DNA from: Epithemia pelagica
Lineage: Eukaryota; Bacillariophyta; Bacillariophyceae; Surirellales; Surirellaceae
Direction: 5' to 3'
Length of the DNA: 64,000 bases
Assembly: GCA_946965045.2 (NCBI GenBank)
Contig: OX337234.1
Location: forward strand, 496,001-560,000
This document shows positions 21,433-32,577 of the stretch, one piece after another. The position numbers and the translations under genes are program-made. The notes below the pieces were generated by a model, which saw only the letters and a program-made list of their open reading frames with translations, was not told where the DNA came from and searched no databases. Position 1 is the stretch's first letter, and each line of letters opens with the position of its first letter.

Positions 21433-23128
21433 GGTGGTAGTTGTGGTCCCACTCTAGAGAAGATTGCCAGAGAACAAACGAACGCGAGATTCAATCTCGA
21501 AGCAAAGAGGTAACGAATCCAAACAACCACAATCAGAACAAGAACAACCACAAGGGTCTCGATCTCTCGAATACGTGGGAAATGCGGAAGAAGGAAGATT
21601 TGGAATGCGAGAAATGAGACAAACGTGTGATGTGTGTGGAATGAGAAAAAAGTTCCACCAACCGCCCACTGTCGGGCGCGCGCGCGAATCCGCGCGGGAA
21701 ACCAGCGCGACGGACGATCCACCGCGGGAAACATGGGATGCCCGCGCCAGACACTCAAACGCGCCGGCGTGACACACGAGCGTTCCGTCGTTGCCACAAT
21801 TTCTCAAACGCAAACTACCTACTTTGTTTCTATAGTTCATTTCTGTGTGAAAAGACATAAAGATTGATATACGATATGTCCCCATTGTACAAGCCGCAAC
21901 TCAAAAGCTGGACCCACTGAGGCTTATCTTCCGGTGAGGCTTAACTAACGCTATTTACGGTAATTCACCTTTCAAGAGGAAGTCGCTCTGCTGGAAAAGG
22001 ACCGACGGAACAGACACATCCGCCGACACACATTTCAAAAGACCGACTGTGCTGGAACCCAAACACAAACTATATAAAATCCCAAGACGAAGCCGCTCTG
22101 CTTGAACAGGACCGATGAAAAAGACACATGCGCCGACACTATTCAGTGCCCAGCAGTGTGCTGGAAAGGGGAATGGAATAATAAAACACGCAGGACAGTG
22201 CAAACACAACCATCCAACGTTTCTCCCTGTTACTTGGCAGTGCGACTCCAGACAATATACAAACATCTATAATCTATCCTTTGATTCTTGGCGACGTTGA
22301 GGATTCTTGGCAATGGATTCGCTCCATATCCAACGCTAGCTTTTGTTTCTCCACAGTGCCACAATTCTCCAAAGGCAACCTATACATTGCCAAGAAGAAG
22401 CCGCTCTTGAAACTAGAAAAGGACCAGCGGAAATGGCAAATGCACCGACACTTTTTCAGTGACCAGCCTTGCAGGAAAGGAGAATGGAATGAAACACAGG
22501 ACATTGCAGACACGACAATCCAACGTTTCTCCCAGTTCCTTGGCAGTGAGACTCGAGACAATCTACGAACATTTGATCTATCCTTTGATTCTTGGCGTCG
22601 TTTCGGATTTTTTGGCAATCATCCATCCACCAACTCTCCAAACGCAAACTACCTATCAAGTCCCACAGGATCCAACCAACTGCTGCCACCATGGAGTATC
22701 ATGAGGGTACAACCGTCTGTTCGTTGCCTCGAGAGGAACTGCCAGGCATCAACATGGTGGTGGAAGGAGGACGATGCCAGCAAATATACTATATCGTCGT
22801 CTCTATGATTTCGCTTGTCGCGCCGAAAAACCTCGACTGTCTGGTGCGGACTCAAACCAAATTTCTAGAGTTTTATTGTAAAAAGTACTGATAGAGCGCA
22901 AACCTCCATCCTCTCTCTCTCTTCCCTCTTCCGTTTATCCACATGGCCACAATGAAACAAACGCAAGCAAGTCTGAAGATTGAAAAGGACAAGCGGAAAA
23001 GACAAATGTGCTGACACTTTAAAGCGCCCAGCTTTGCTAGAAAGGACTGGAATGAAACACATGACACACTGTAGACTCCAACTTTCTCCAAGTATAGAGA
23101 CAATGACAGACAACAATCTATCCTCTGA
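21433..23128. other. Intergenic region with degenerate repeats of the PPR 3' end
   Basis: There is no intact gene. At least two degraded copies (about 22080-22345 and 22390-22640), plus the authentic one next to the gene (about 22965-23180), repeat the same order of words on the plus strand: AAAGGACC..., CGCCGACACT, GCTGGAAAGG, GGAATGGAAT, TTGGCAGTG, then a match to the final codons of the PPR gene. A shorter extra unit lies at about 21965-22060. The pattern suggests repeated tandem duplication of the end of PPR copy 1. Diverged frames here are remnants, not genes. Confidence 0.7.
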
Positions 23129-26100
23129 TTAGCGCCGCACCTGCCGTCGTTTAGCATTTTTCGTAATGGATTCGATTCGTTCCAAATCCAACTTTAGCAA
23201 CTTGACATCTTTGAAGCGACTTGATTCAAACGCGCGACGCAATTTGCGCATCAGTCGAGGAACATCCATGTCTCGATCTTGCCAAAAGGAAGCCTCCTTC
23301 GATAAGAGCTCTCGAAAAAGATTACGAATCGCTTCCTCCCCCTCCTGAATCTGCATCGAACTCAAGCACGCAACCAGGACCTCAACATACAATAAGAGAT
23401 GGGGATCTAGTGATCGATCATTTTTCTCACGAAACAAACGTTTCAGCTCTTCCAGTAATTCAAGAGCCCTTTTCCCTGCTTCTTTTGATTTAGACTTGGC
23501 ATAGGCCGAGATCACAACTGAAAAGGAATGGCAGCTAGGAAAGCATTGAAATCTCCCTGTTGAAGCAAGGTCCATCATTTGTTGCAAGCCTCTGTGAGCC
23601 TTTTCGGCAGCATCGGAACGATTCGATCGGAGCCATGCTGTCAAAACCGCATTGAAAGCCTTGGTCTCTGGCATGTCATGAAAGGATTCCTCCTCACCAG
23701 CAGCAATCCAGTCATTCAGTGCCTCTGACGTCTTTTCGGGATTGCCTGCTTTGGACCAGGACTGGAGACGGACTGTGTAGGTTTCAGGTGCTGGTTTTAG
23801 GGCTTCGTTCCCAGAAGTGTATCCAACTTTCATCTCTTCAAACAATGCTTCCACTTTTTCGGGTCGTAAATGTCGCATCCAACCGGACATCAATGAGGTG
23901 TACATGCGAAAGTTTCGTTGTACTTCATCTTGTTCACATTCATGCAGCAGTCGTTCAGCTTGTTCCAGCATTTTTGGATCGCTTGACCATCCAAGACTCC
24001 ATATCACTGCATTGTAAGTATACTCTGTCGGCTTTGCAAACTTATCACCATCTCTCTCTTGCTTCTTCATCTTTTCAAATAGCTTCAATACAATCTCGCA
24101 TTTATCAGACTGTTTCGTTCTCGACAAAGCCAAGATCAACGAGGTGTAGCTAACAACATCTGGCTTGATGTTCTGTGATTCCATAAGATTGAACACACCC
24201 ATTGCTTTAACCGTTTGTCGAGAATCTTGAGACGAGGACCATGCATCAATCACAAGATTGAAATGACGATGGTCGATCACCGACGCATCCAAACTCTGTT
24301 CACGTACTCTTGTACAAAAGCTACGCAAAGCAATCTCAGCTTGATCCGGTTTGCCAGCCTTGCACCATGCCAAAATCTGATGGTAATAGCTATCGCCATC
24401 TGGTTTCAAAGCAGCATTGTCTTGGTTTTCCATCCATTCACATAAAGCTTCTGTCGACTGGGCTCCCTCGAATGTTCCCATTAATGCGTAACACTCCAAG
24501 AGTTTATTCAGCGTTGTTGTGGTGACCATTTCAGGAACATGGTTTTCTTCCCCATATTTGATTAGTCGCTGAATCCATTTAGATGTATACACAGCCGCGT
24601 CGGTATGTCCTGATTGTGCCCATGCGACGAGAACACCATCCCATACTCGCGACTCTTCGAGCTCTGCAAATGATATGTTTCCGATTTCCATTTCCTCAAA
24701 AATTTTGTTTGCAATCACTTCCGCGCGAAAAGTGTCTCCAACTTTGGCGAAGGCCCAGAGGAGGGCCGAGTAGCAAATCGCTGTTGGTCGCAAACCGTCA
24801 GCTCCCGTTTCGTGTGCAAGTTGTTTCATTTCATTGAACAATTTCTCCGCCTTATCTGGGTTTCCCAATTGCCCGTAAGCGGTAATCAGAGTGTTGAACA
24901 TATAACTGGTGGGCATCGGAGTTACGTTGTTTTTCTGAATAACTGCGTAGCACATATCGTTCAGGATTGTGTGAGCAGCCAAAACTGCTTCTTGAGACTT
25001 ACACTCCACCAAAGCATGACATACTCGGTTGTAGCTCCTAACGTCAAGTTCTTCTGAAGAACAGGTTTGTTTCATTTCGTCAAACAATTGCTGAATTCGT
25101 TTCAACGCCGCTCTTGATTCATTCAAGCGACTATGAGCTTCCATAACAGCACAGTATAGATGGGGGTCGGGTCTCTGGTCGTGACGATTGCTGTACTTAT
25201 ACCATTCTTTCAATGATATCAGATAGTCTTCTACACGGTCGATACTGCCCGGAAGCCAACTCTGGCCCCAAATGTCAACCATGTCATTGACAATGAATAC
25301 GTTTGGATGAAACGACATGTCATTCGGATCGCCTTTGCTTTTCTCAATCAACAGGTTGTAAATTTTGTCGGCCTCGTAAGGAGCATATTTTGGATCGTCG
25401 AGCCTGTTCATTGCACGCAGAATAATGGAGTATGATGTCGTGTTTGGCTTGAACAAACCCACATGAAAGTATCGATTAACTTTTGAAAGGATCGATTTTG
25501 TTCCAGAGAGACTGGAACGTTGCCTGAATTCCATTGCCCACCACGCGCACGTTGCTTCTTAGCATACAAGAGATTTGCCATGCTTGCTGTTCCACTTTTT
25601 GCTTTGATATGGTCAAGCCAAGGATCCAACGTATGATTCAACAAGTTTGTCTTCAACTCAGGTTTTCTATCGGAACTGTTTTGTTTGATCCATTCCATCT
25701 CTTCGGCGAGTCGATCTAGTACATCAAACATGTATTCCACTCGTTTTGGGACAGTGTCATCGGATAGTTGCGGGTTTGTCCGTAGTGCATTGAGAAGTTC
25801 TTGGGCTTCCATCCAGTGTTGCGAGTCGAAGGTTCCTGGTTCCATGGATAACAAGCGGTCTTTGGTAGAAATCCACGATTTGACGAAGCTGGAGTCATTT
25901 GAAACTCCCACTTTCCCTCCGACACCTTCTTGTTCATCATTTGTTGACAGGAAACGAATTGCTTCTCGATCGTGAAAATGAGGAGTGATCAACGATAACC
26001 AAGGTCGAGTAGGATTTCCCAGTAGACCGGATTTCATGCGCACATGTTGGAAAGTCCATTGCGGCCCAGATGTGACTCTTGTGATTCGTCTCAACGAACG

Positions 26101-26142
26101 AGACAAGAGATGCTTTGATGCCACATTCAATGTATTGACCAT
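23129..26142 (-). CDS. Pentatricopeptide-repeat (PPR) protein, copy 1, with one frameshift
   Basis: The ATG at 26142 (MVNTLNVASKHLLSRSLRR) gives a basic, Ser-rich N-terminus like a mitochondrial or plastid targeting peptide. After it come many 35-residue PPR units, for example SYMFNTLITAYGQLGNPDKA and SYYHQILAWCKAGKPDQA, through to the C-terminus near 23129. PPR proteins bind organellar RNA sequence-specifically. The reading frame shifts by one base at about 25501-25520. Comparison with copy 2 shows one base missing here, splitting the protein into about 245 and 790 residues. It could be a real mutation, a sequencing error, or use of an internal start at 25534. The repeat-rich part is intact. 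Confidence 0.78.
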
Positions 26143-26446
26143 GTTGAAGAACCGAGATGTGAATGGGTAGTTGTCTCTACCACCGAACCATGTGCTCCCT
26201 CCGTGACCATGTGCGTGGACACGCTTCCAAACGCGGACGTCGTGGTGATTGCTTCGAAGGCTGTCATTGTCTCGTTCTCTGCAGCTGCAAGGAGGCGGAT
26301 GCAAAACAAATGGGGGGGAGTCTCTTGATCCACAGAAAGAGGGGGTTAAATGTGGGGGTAGCTACCGTCAGTCGGTGGGTTTGGGGGGGGGGAAGGTTTG
26401 TTGGCGTGAGAAATGAATCTTTGGTTTCCATAATACTCTGATTACG
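26143..26446. promoter_or_regulatory. Divergent intergenic region between PPR copy 1 and the TPR-like gene
   Basis: About 300 bp separate the two divergently oriented genes, so both promoters should lie here. A GGGGGG-rich run sits near 26380-26395. No defined motif was identified. Confidence 0.4.
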
Positions 26447-28057
26447 ATGACGACCTCGAACCATCACGAAATCACCACCAAACCTTGGTACGGCTCGTTG
26501 TGGAATTCTGCTGCCGCGCCCAGCACGATACCAGCAGCAGAGCCAAGGAGGAATACTGTCTCGCCGCTTCCTTTTCTCTCACGCGTCTTCTTGGTGGGTG
26601 TCGGATGGTGGATTCTTGTTGTGGTGATGGTGGTTGGTTCCGGCATGTATTATTCCTTGAATGACGGTTTCCATGCACGGAGCTTTTCCTTTTCGGCACG
26701 AAATAAAATTGTTCCAGGGAAGACGGTATGGAACAAGAACGACAACAACGACGACAACAACAAAGATGATAGTAGTTGGCTGCCCAATGTGGGAAATTAT
26801 TCTCTGCCCATTACGGTGGGCAACGGACCAGCAAATCTCAAAGTCCAACGACTCTTTGATACGGGTTTGATGCACTGCTATGGATTTGCGCAACGACAAG
26901 CGCAAGAAATGGCAAAGCAAGCACTGCACGATACGAATGCTAATGCAGCCGCAACATGTCCCATGTGTTTTTGGTTGGCTGCCATGGCACGAGCTCCCTT
27001 CCTCAATCATCCCATCTTGTCCAACGACACGTTCCGGGAGGCTCGCCATGTCGCACAACAAGCCGTACAAGCCGCAGCGCAGCATCGTGCCGTGTTGACG
27101 GCCAAAGAATCCGCATTGATTCACTCCTTGAGCGTACGATTTGACACTATCGAGAATCCTACGGCAGGTTACCAAGCCTATCGTGAGGCTCTGCGCAACG
27201 TCTTGCAACAACCACAATTGTGCAACGACACGGATCTCCTGGCATTTTATGCCGATTCGATCATGGTGTTGCATTGTGACGACAATGGATACCACTTTTA
27301 TCAAGACGACAATCGAACGCCACTGCCCGACATTGTCGAGGCCATGGACGTGTTGGAGCACTGCTTGGCTATGTCCTTTCATCCACTCTGCGCACACTTG
27401 TATATTCACGTGACGGAACCCAGTCTCCAGCCCGAACGAGCGTCGGCCGTTGCCCCAAAATTATCCAACTCGTTTGCTGATACCCAAGCCCAGCATTTGC
27501 AACACATGCCCTCGCACACAGCCTTAAGGGTTGGATCCTACCATCAAGCCGTACAAGCCAATGTACAGGCCCGTGCCTCGGACCAAGTCTGGATACAGCA
27601 CGATCAATGGCCATACGGGCCGGCCCATGACCTGGCCTTTTTGATTCACGCGGCCAGTTTATCGGGAGAACGAGACGTGGCCTATCACTATGCCGACCAA
27701 TTGCGACAGCACTATGCCGACCATCCCAATCAACCCGATGGACCCGGTCCCGAACAGGGATGGCATATTTGGCGCACAACGCGGTTGCGCTTTGGTGATT
27801 GGCAAGCCGTCCTGGACGATTCGGGTCACCACGAGCAAGCCATGGCACTCTTTGAACAGGATGCAACAACACTTGTCAAAGACAGTCGTTTTGCCTTGTA
27901 TGGGTTGTTACAGAGCATGAGAGCCTCGGGTCGTTCTTCGGCACCCGAGATTGCGGCTGTCGAAGCACGATATCAAGAGGCTTCCAAGTGGGCAAGACAA
28001 CAAGATGATCCACCCCAAACCGTTTGTCCTGCCTTTGAATCATGGTCCTTTCCATGA
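26447..28057 (+). CDS. Membrane-anchored TPR-like (tetratricopeptide) protein
   Basis: An intact 536-aa frame from an ATG at 26447. One hydrophobic segment at residues about 44-68 (LVGVGWWILVVVMVVGSGM) predicts a type II anchor or signal anchor, followed by an Asn/Asp-rich linker. The rest is alpha-helical with TPR-like units. It contains RLFDTGLMHCYGFAQRQA, CPMCFWLAAMARAP and LQHMPSHTALRVGSYHQAV, which recall a bacterial-type family of TPR proteins with a CaMAYWG-like motif and a MPSH motif. Function is unknown in that family. It lies between the two inverted PPR copies and is not itself duplicated here. Confidence 0.7.
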   Translation: MTTSNHHEITTKPWYGSLWNSAAAPSTIPAAEPRRNTVSPLPFLSRVFLVGVGWWILVVVMVVGSGMYYSLNDGFHARSFSFSARNKIVPGKTVWNKNDNNDDNNKDDSSWLPNVGNYSLPITVGNGPANLKVQRLFDTGLMHCYGFAQRQAQEMAKQALHDTNANAAATCPMCFWLAAMARAPFLNHPILSNDTFREARHVAQQAVQAAAQHRAVLTAKESALIHSLSVRFDTIENPTAGYQAYREALRNVLQQPQLCNDTDLLAFYADSIMVLHCDDNGYHFYQDDNRTPLPDIVEAMDVLEHCLAMSFHPLCAHLYIHVTEPSLQPERASAVAPKLSNSFADTQAQHLQHMPSHTALRVGSYHQAVQANVQARASDQVWIQHDQWPYGPAHDLAFLIHAASLSGERDVAYHYADQLRQHYADHPNQPDGPGPEQGWHIWRTTRLRFGDWQAVLDDSGHHEQAMALFEQDATTLVKDSRFALYGLLQSMRASGRSSAPEIAAVEARYQEASKWARQQDDPPQTVCPAFESWSFP

Positions 28058-28516
28058 AATTATAAATTCCGTTTGTGTGTAGAGGTGATGAAACGACTGG
28101 ATGATTCCGCAGGAATCCGTTCTACCTCCATTGAACGAGAGAGAGAGAGAGAGAGAGAGAGAAGCCAATTCCATGACTAAAGAAAAGGAGGAGAAAGAGG
28201 AGGTATATTCCATTCATCCGATCCATTGAATGCTCCTGTGAGTTGCTGCTGCTGTTTGTGGGATGTGCATAAGGAAAAGGAATGGGATATTTTTTACTCG
28301 AATGATAAAAAGATTGATTAAACGGGCCAAAGGACAGGACTACATGGATGTCGTTGTTGTCGTTGCTTTGTTGTCATTAACGTTTTTTCCGTGTAAAAAA
28401 GTCTGGCCTTCGAAGCACCTAGTTCACCTTAAAGTCCGAGTTTGGAAGTGCGTTCAACACACATGGCCAATGGAGCTGGTCGGGACAATTGCACATCCAT
28501 ATCTCGTTTCTTCACC
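28058..28516. other. Intergenic region with GA microsatellite
   Basis: A GA dinucleotide tract is at about 28137-28162. The last part, from about 28430, is homologous to the 5' flank of PPR copy 1 and is probably the promoter/5' UTR of copy 2. No gene seen. Confidence 0.6.
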
Positions 28517-30573
28517 ATGGTAAATACAATCAACGTAGTATCGAAGAGTCTGATGTCTCCTTCGCTGCGACGAATCCCAAGAGTCACATATCAACCGCAA
28601 CGGACGGTCCAACATGTGTGCAGGAATTCCTGTCTACTGGAAAAACCTACCCGACCTTGGTTATCGTTGATCACTCCTCGTTTTCAGTATCGAGAAGCAA
28701 TTCGTTTCCTGTCAACAAATGATGACCGAGGTGACCGAGGGAGAGTGGGAGTTTCAGATGGCTCTAGTTTCGTCGAATCGTGGATTTCTACCAAGAACCG
28801 CTTGATATCCATGGAACCAGGAACCTTCGACTCGCAAAACTGGATGGAAGCGCAAGAACTTCTCAATGCACTACGGACAAACCCGAAACTCTCCGATGAC
28901 GCTGTCCCAAAACGAGTAGAATATATGTTTCATGTACTAGATCGACTCGCCGAAGAAATGGAATGGAACAAACAAAACTGTTCAACAAACACAGACGACA
29001 GAAAACCTGAGTTGAAGACAAACTTGTTGAATCATACGTTGGAACTTTGGCTTGACCATATCAAAGTACGAACTGGAACAGCAAAGATGACAAATCTCCT
29101 GTATGCTAAGAAGCAACATGCGCGTGGAGGACAATGGGATAAAGGCAACGTTTCCGTCTCCCTTGGAACAAAATCGATCCTTTCAAGTGTTAATCGATCC
29201 TTTCATGTCGGTTTGTTAAAGCCAGACACGACATCATACTTCAGCAATTGTTTGACGAAATGAAACAAACATGTTCTTCAGGCGAACTTGATGTTAGAAT
29301 CTACAACCGAGTATGCCATGCTCTGGTCGGGTGCATGTCTCAAGAAGCGGTTTTGGCTGCTCACACAATCCTGAACGATATGTGCAACGCAGTTATTCAG
29401 AAAAACAACGTAACTCCGATGCCCACCAGTTATATGTTCAACACTCTGATTACCGCTTACGGGCAATTGGGAAACCCAGATAAGGCGGAGAAATTGTTCA
29501 ATGAAATGAAACAACTGGCATATGAAACGGGAGCGGACGGTTTACGACCAACAGCGATTAGCTACTCGGCCCTCGTCTGGGCCTTCGCCAAAGTTGGAGA
29601 CAGCTTTCAAACCGAAGTGATTGCAAATAAAATTTTGGAGGAACTGGAAATCGGAAATATATCATTTGCAGAGCTCGAGGAGACGGCAATATGGGATGGT
29701 GTTCTTGTGGCATGGGCACAATCAGGACATACCGACGCGACTGTCTATATATCTAAATGGATTCAGCGATTAATCAAATATGGGGAAGAACACCATGTTC
29801 CTGAGATGGTGACCACATCAACGCTGAATAAACTCTTGGAGTGTTACTCCTTAATGGGAACAGTCGAGGGAGCCGAGTCGACAGAAGCCTTGATTGAATG
29901 GATGAAAAACCAAGACAATGCTGCATTGAAACCAGATGGTGATAGCTATTACTGTCAGATTTTGGCATGGTGCAAGGCTGGCAAACCGGATCAAGCTGAG
30001 ATTGCTCTGCGTCGCTTTTGCAGAAGAGTACATGAACAGAGTTTGAATGGGTCGGCGATCGACCATCGTTATTTCAATATTGTGATTGATGCATGGTCTT
30101 CGTCTCAAGACTCTCGACAAGCGGAAAAGGCAATGAGTGTGTTCATTCTTATGGAATCACTGAACATGAAGCCGAATTTTGTTAGCTACAACTCGTTGAT
30201 CTTGGCTTTGTCGAGAACGAAACAGTCGGATAAATGCGAGAGTGTATTGAAGCTGTTCGAAAAGATGAAGAAGCAAGCGAGAGATGGTGATGAGTTTGCA
30301 AAGCCGACAGAGTATACTTACAATGCAGTGATATGGAGTCTTGGTTGGTCAAGTGAGTCAAAAAAGCTAGAGCAAGCTGAAGAATTGCTTCATAAATGTG
30401 AACAAGATGAAGTACAACGAAACTTTCGCATGTACACCTCATTGATGTCTGGTTGGATGCGACATGGACGACCTGAGAAAGTGGATGCATTGTTTGAAGA
30501 GATGAAAGATGGGTACATTTCCGGGAACGAAGCTCTGAAACCAACAGCTGAAACATACACAGTACGTCTCCAG
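28517..30573 (+). pseudogene. PPR protein copy 2, 5' portion (interrupted)
   Basis: Paralogue of the minus-strand gene 23129-26142. It starts MVNTINVVSKSLMSPSLRR and keeps frame through the site where copy 1 has lost a base. Near 29240 about 335 bp present in copy 1 are missing, joining TTSY directly to the QQLFDEMKQ region and shifting the frame. Homology to copy 1 is again good from 29248 to TYTVRLQ at 30573, where it stops abruptly inside a PPR unit and GC-rich bacterial DNA begins. The rest of the gene resumes at about 62186. The deletion and the 31.6-kb insertion make this a pseudogene. Confidence 0.88.
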
Positions 30574-31017
30574 GCCTCCCAGCGCATCGCGATGATCGAG
30601 GATCTCGACGGCGACGAAGCCGTCGGCGCCTACTGGGGCGAGGTCAACACCACAGTGCACAAGGGGCTTGGCGTTGACGGTGCCATCACCAACGGCCTGA
30701 TGCGTGACCTCGGTGACCTGGCGCCGGATTTCCAGGTGCTCGCGGCCGGCATCGGCCCCAGTCACGCCTTCGTGCACGTGGTCGAGATCGACGGCCCGGT
30801 CAGCCTGTTCGGCATGCGTGTGGAGCCCGGTGAGTTCCTCCATGCCGACCGCCACGGCGCCGTTGTCGTCCCCGACGACGTGTTGCCCGAACTGCCGCAG
30901 GCGATTGCCAGGATGCAGGCCAGCGAGCGGCTGATCCTGGAGCCGGCCCGCCAGCCCGGATTCGACTACGAGGCCTTCGAAGCGGCCTGGGCGGCCTTTG
31001 AAAAGGCACGGGTGTAA
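30574..31017 (+). pseudogene. RraA-family protein, C-terminal fragment (bacterial)
   Basis: About 147 codons in GC-rich bacterial codon usage ending at TAA 31015-31017. The motif DGAITNGLMRDLGDL corresponds to the G-x-T-D-G-x-x-R-D signature of RraA/4-hydroxy-4-methyl-2-oxoglutarate aldolase-like proteins, with Asn for the usual Asp. The C-terminal HADRHGAVVVPDDV is also typical. The N-terminal third is missing. The fragment is in frame with the upstream PPR sequence, so one 589-codon frame (29248-31017) would encode a PPR-RraA chimera. RraA-like proteins act as trimeric aldolases/decarboxylases or RNase E regulators. With its N-terminus gone, activity is unlikely. Confidence 0.75.
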
Positions 31018-31084
31018 TCGGGCCCTGGACATTGCAAAGCCGGCTTGTTGCTCAGACGGTTTTGCACGCTAATATTGGCCCTTC

Positions 31085-31507
31085 GTGCCCAACCTCTCGC
31101 GCTACACGCACCGTGTCGCCATCGCCAACTCGCGCCTCCTCGCCTTTGACCAGCACAGCGTGACCTTCAGATACAAGGACTACCGGGCCAAGGGCCGCTA
31201 CCGTCCCAAGACCATGCGGCTGGCCACCGGCGAGTTCATCCGCCGCTTCCTGCTCCACGTCCTGCCCAGCGGGCTACACCGCATCCGACACTACGGGCTC
31301 TTTGCCAATCACCTGCGCGCCGATAACCTCAACCGCGCCCGTGAGCTACTCGCCGTCAAGACAACTCCCGAAGAGGTAGCGCCCAGCGACGACGATCTCA
31401 ACACACCCACTTGTCCTAACTGCGGTGCACCCCTGATCGTCATCGAAACGCTTCTGCCCCGCTACCTGCCGCCGCCGCCGACCCCCTGTATGGGTGATCC
31501 ACCATGA
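31085..31507 (+). pseudogene. IS91-family (Y2/HUH) transposase, C-terminal fragment (bacterial)
   Basis: About 140 codons with SRYTHRVAIANSRLL (the tyrosine-bearing motif of IS91-type rolling-circle transposases), VTFRYKDYRAKG, EFIRRFLLHVLPSGLHRIRHYGLFA, and a downstream CPNCGAPL zinc ribbon. That order is the C-terminus of IS91-group enzymes. The catalytic HUH half is missing, so it is a remnant. About 290 bp of non-coding DNA follow, perhaps the element's end. It is plus-strand, directly downstream of the RraA fragment. Confidence 0.75.
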
Positions 31508-31967
31508 CCCCATCGCCTCACCGACAATCGAACTCTCCACACCGTTGGTCGACAACCGGCGACGAACTGATGTTGTCCTCCGACACCTCACCGGCTCCAA
31601 TCCGTCCAACCGAGCACCCGAGTGACGCGCTGGCGCCAACCACCAGCGCTCGGCAACACCTCAAAAACCTCATCAGCACCGTCTCCGATGCGCTGTCACT
31701 CGCTCCTATCCGACAACGCACTCATCAAATCCCCATAGCACACACCGATCATCAACCGCCGCGCCTCTCCCCCGCGCTTTCCTCCTTGTAGGCTTGTCAG
31801 TCGCCTACCACCGATCGCCGTACCCGCCGCTCACCACCCCTGCGCCGGCAGGCGACTGACAACCCTGAAACGTAACGGACTTTTTGCAACTGGGGTGACG
31901 AGCGCTTTTGCTGCGCTGCGGCAGAGATTCTATCGGAAGTGGACGGCTGCAAATCGAACCAGCAAGG

Positions 31968-32434
31968 TTACCGGAGGAGTTCCAGGACCCTTCCGAACTC
32001 CTCGATTGCATTCATGCCCGCAGATTCCAGTGTGATCTGTATATGAGAGATACCCTCAGCGTGGTAAGACTTGAGCTCGGTAGCAATCTCTTCGGGTGTC
32101 CCAGTCAGGGGATCAGGCTCATCGTCGCCGGATCCTGACGCGGAGTCTCTGCTACCGACCAGCACGGTTGCGGTCCGTTCGAGAGTGTGCGGGTTGCGAC
32201 CGACTTCTAGACATGCCTCGTCCACCAGTCGACGCAAGTCCGGAATCGCGTTAGCACTGTTGTCAGTGTCGAACCAGTAAACATTCCAGAGGTCTGCGTA
32301 CCTGGCAGTCAGTCTAAGCATCTTTGGCCCAAGGCAGCCGATCAGAATCGGTGGGCCTCCGACGGTGGGACCACGGGGGCGCAACTCGCAATCACGCGCT
32401 TGATGGTAGACGCCCTCGAAATCTATCGCTCCGG
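31968..32434 (-). pseudogene. LLM-class flavin-dependent oxidoreductase, C-terminal fragment (bacterial)
   Basis: The fragment reads [19 protein letters not shown], then GGPPILIGCLGPKMLRLTARYADLWN, then a region typical of luciferase-like monooxygenases (TGTPEEIATELKSYHAEGISHIQ, condensed from family pattern) and ends at a natural TAA at 31968. Such enzymes use FMN or F420 and have a TIM barrel. Only the last 155 residues or so remain. The N-terminus is lost at the join to the oppositely oriented mutase fragment near 32435. Actinobacterial origin is possible for an F420-type enzyme but is not shown. Confidence 0.65.
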
Positions 32435-32577
32435 CACGCAACATCCCCACCGAAGAGAGCGCCGAGCTCGCGCTCAGAACGCAGCAGATCGTTGCCTATG
32501 AATCCGGCATCGCCAAGACGGTCGATCCCCTGGGCGGCAGCTATTACGTCGAATGGCTGACCGAGTTTCAGACATAA
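32435..32577 (+). pseudogene. Methylmalonyl-CoA mutase-type large subunit, short internal fragment (bacterial)
   Basis: A 46-codon stretch contains [16 protein letters not shown] and [14 protein letters not shown], which match a conserved block of B12-dependent acyl-CoA mutases (RTQQI and DPLGGSY). It begins at the join with the LLM fragment and stops at 32577, where the bacterial signal ends. Too short to function. Confidence 0.75.
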
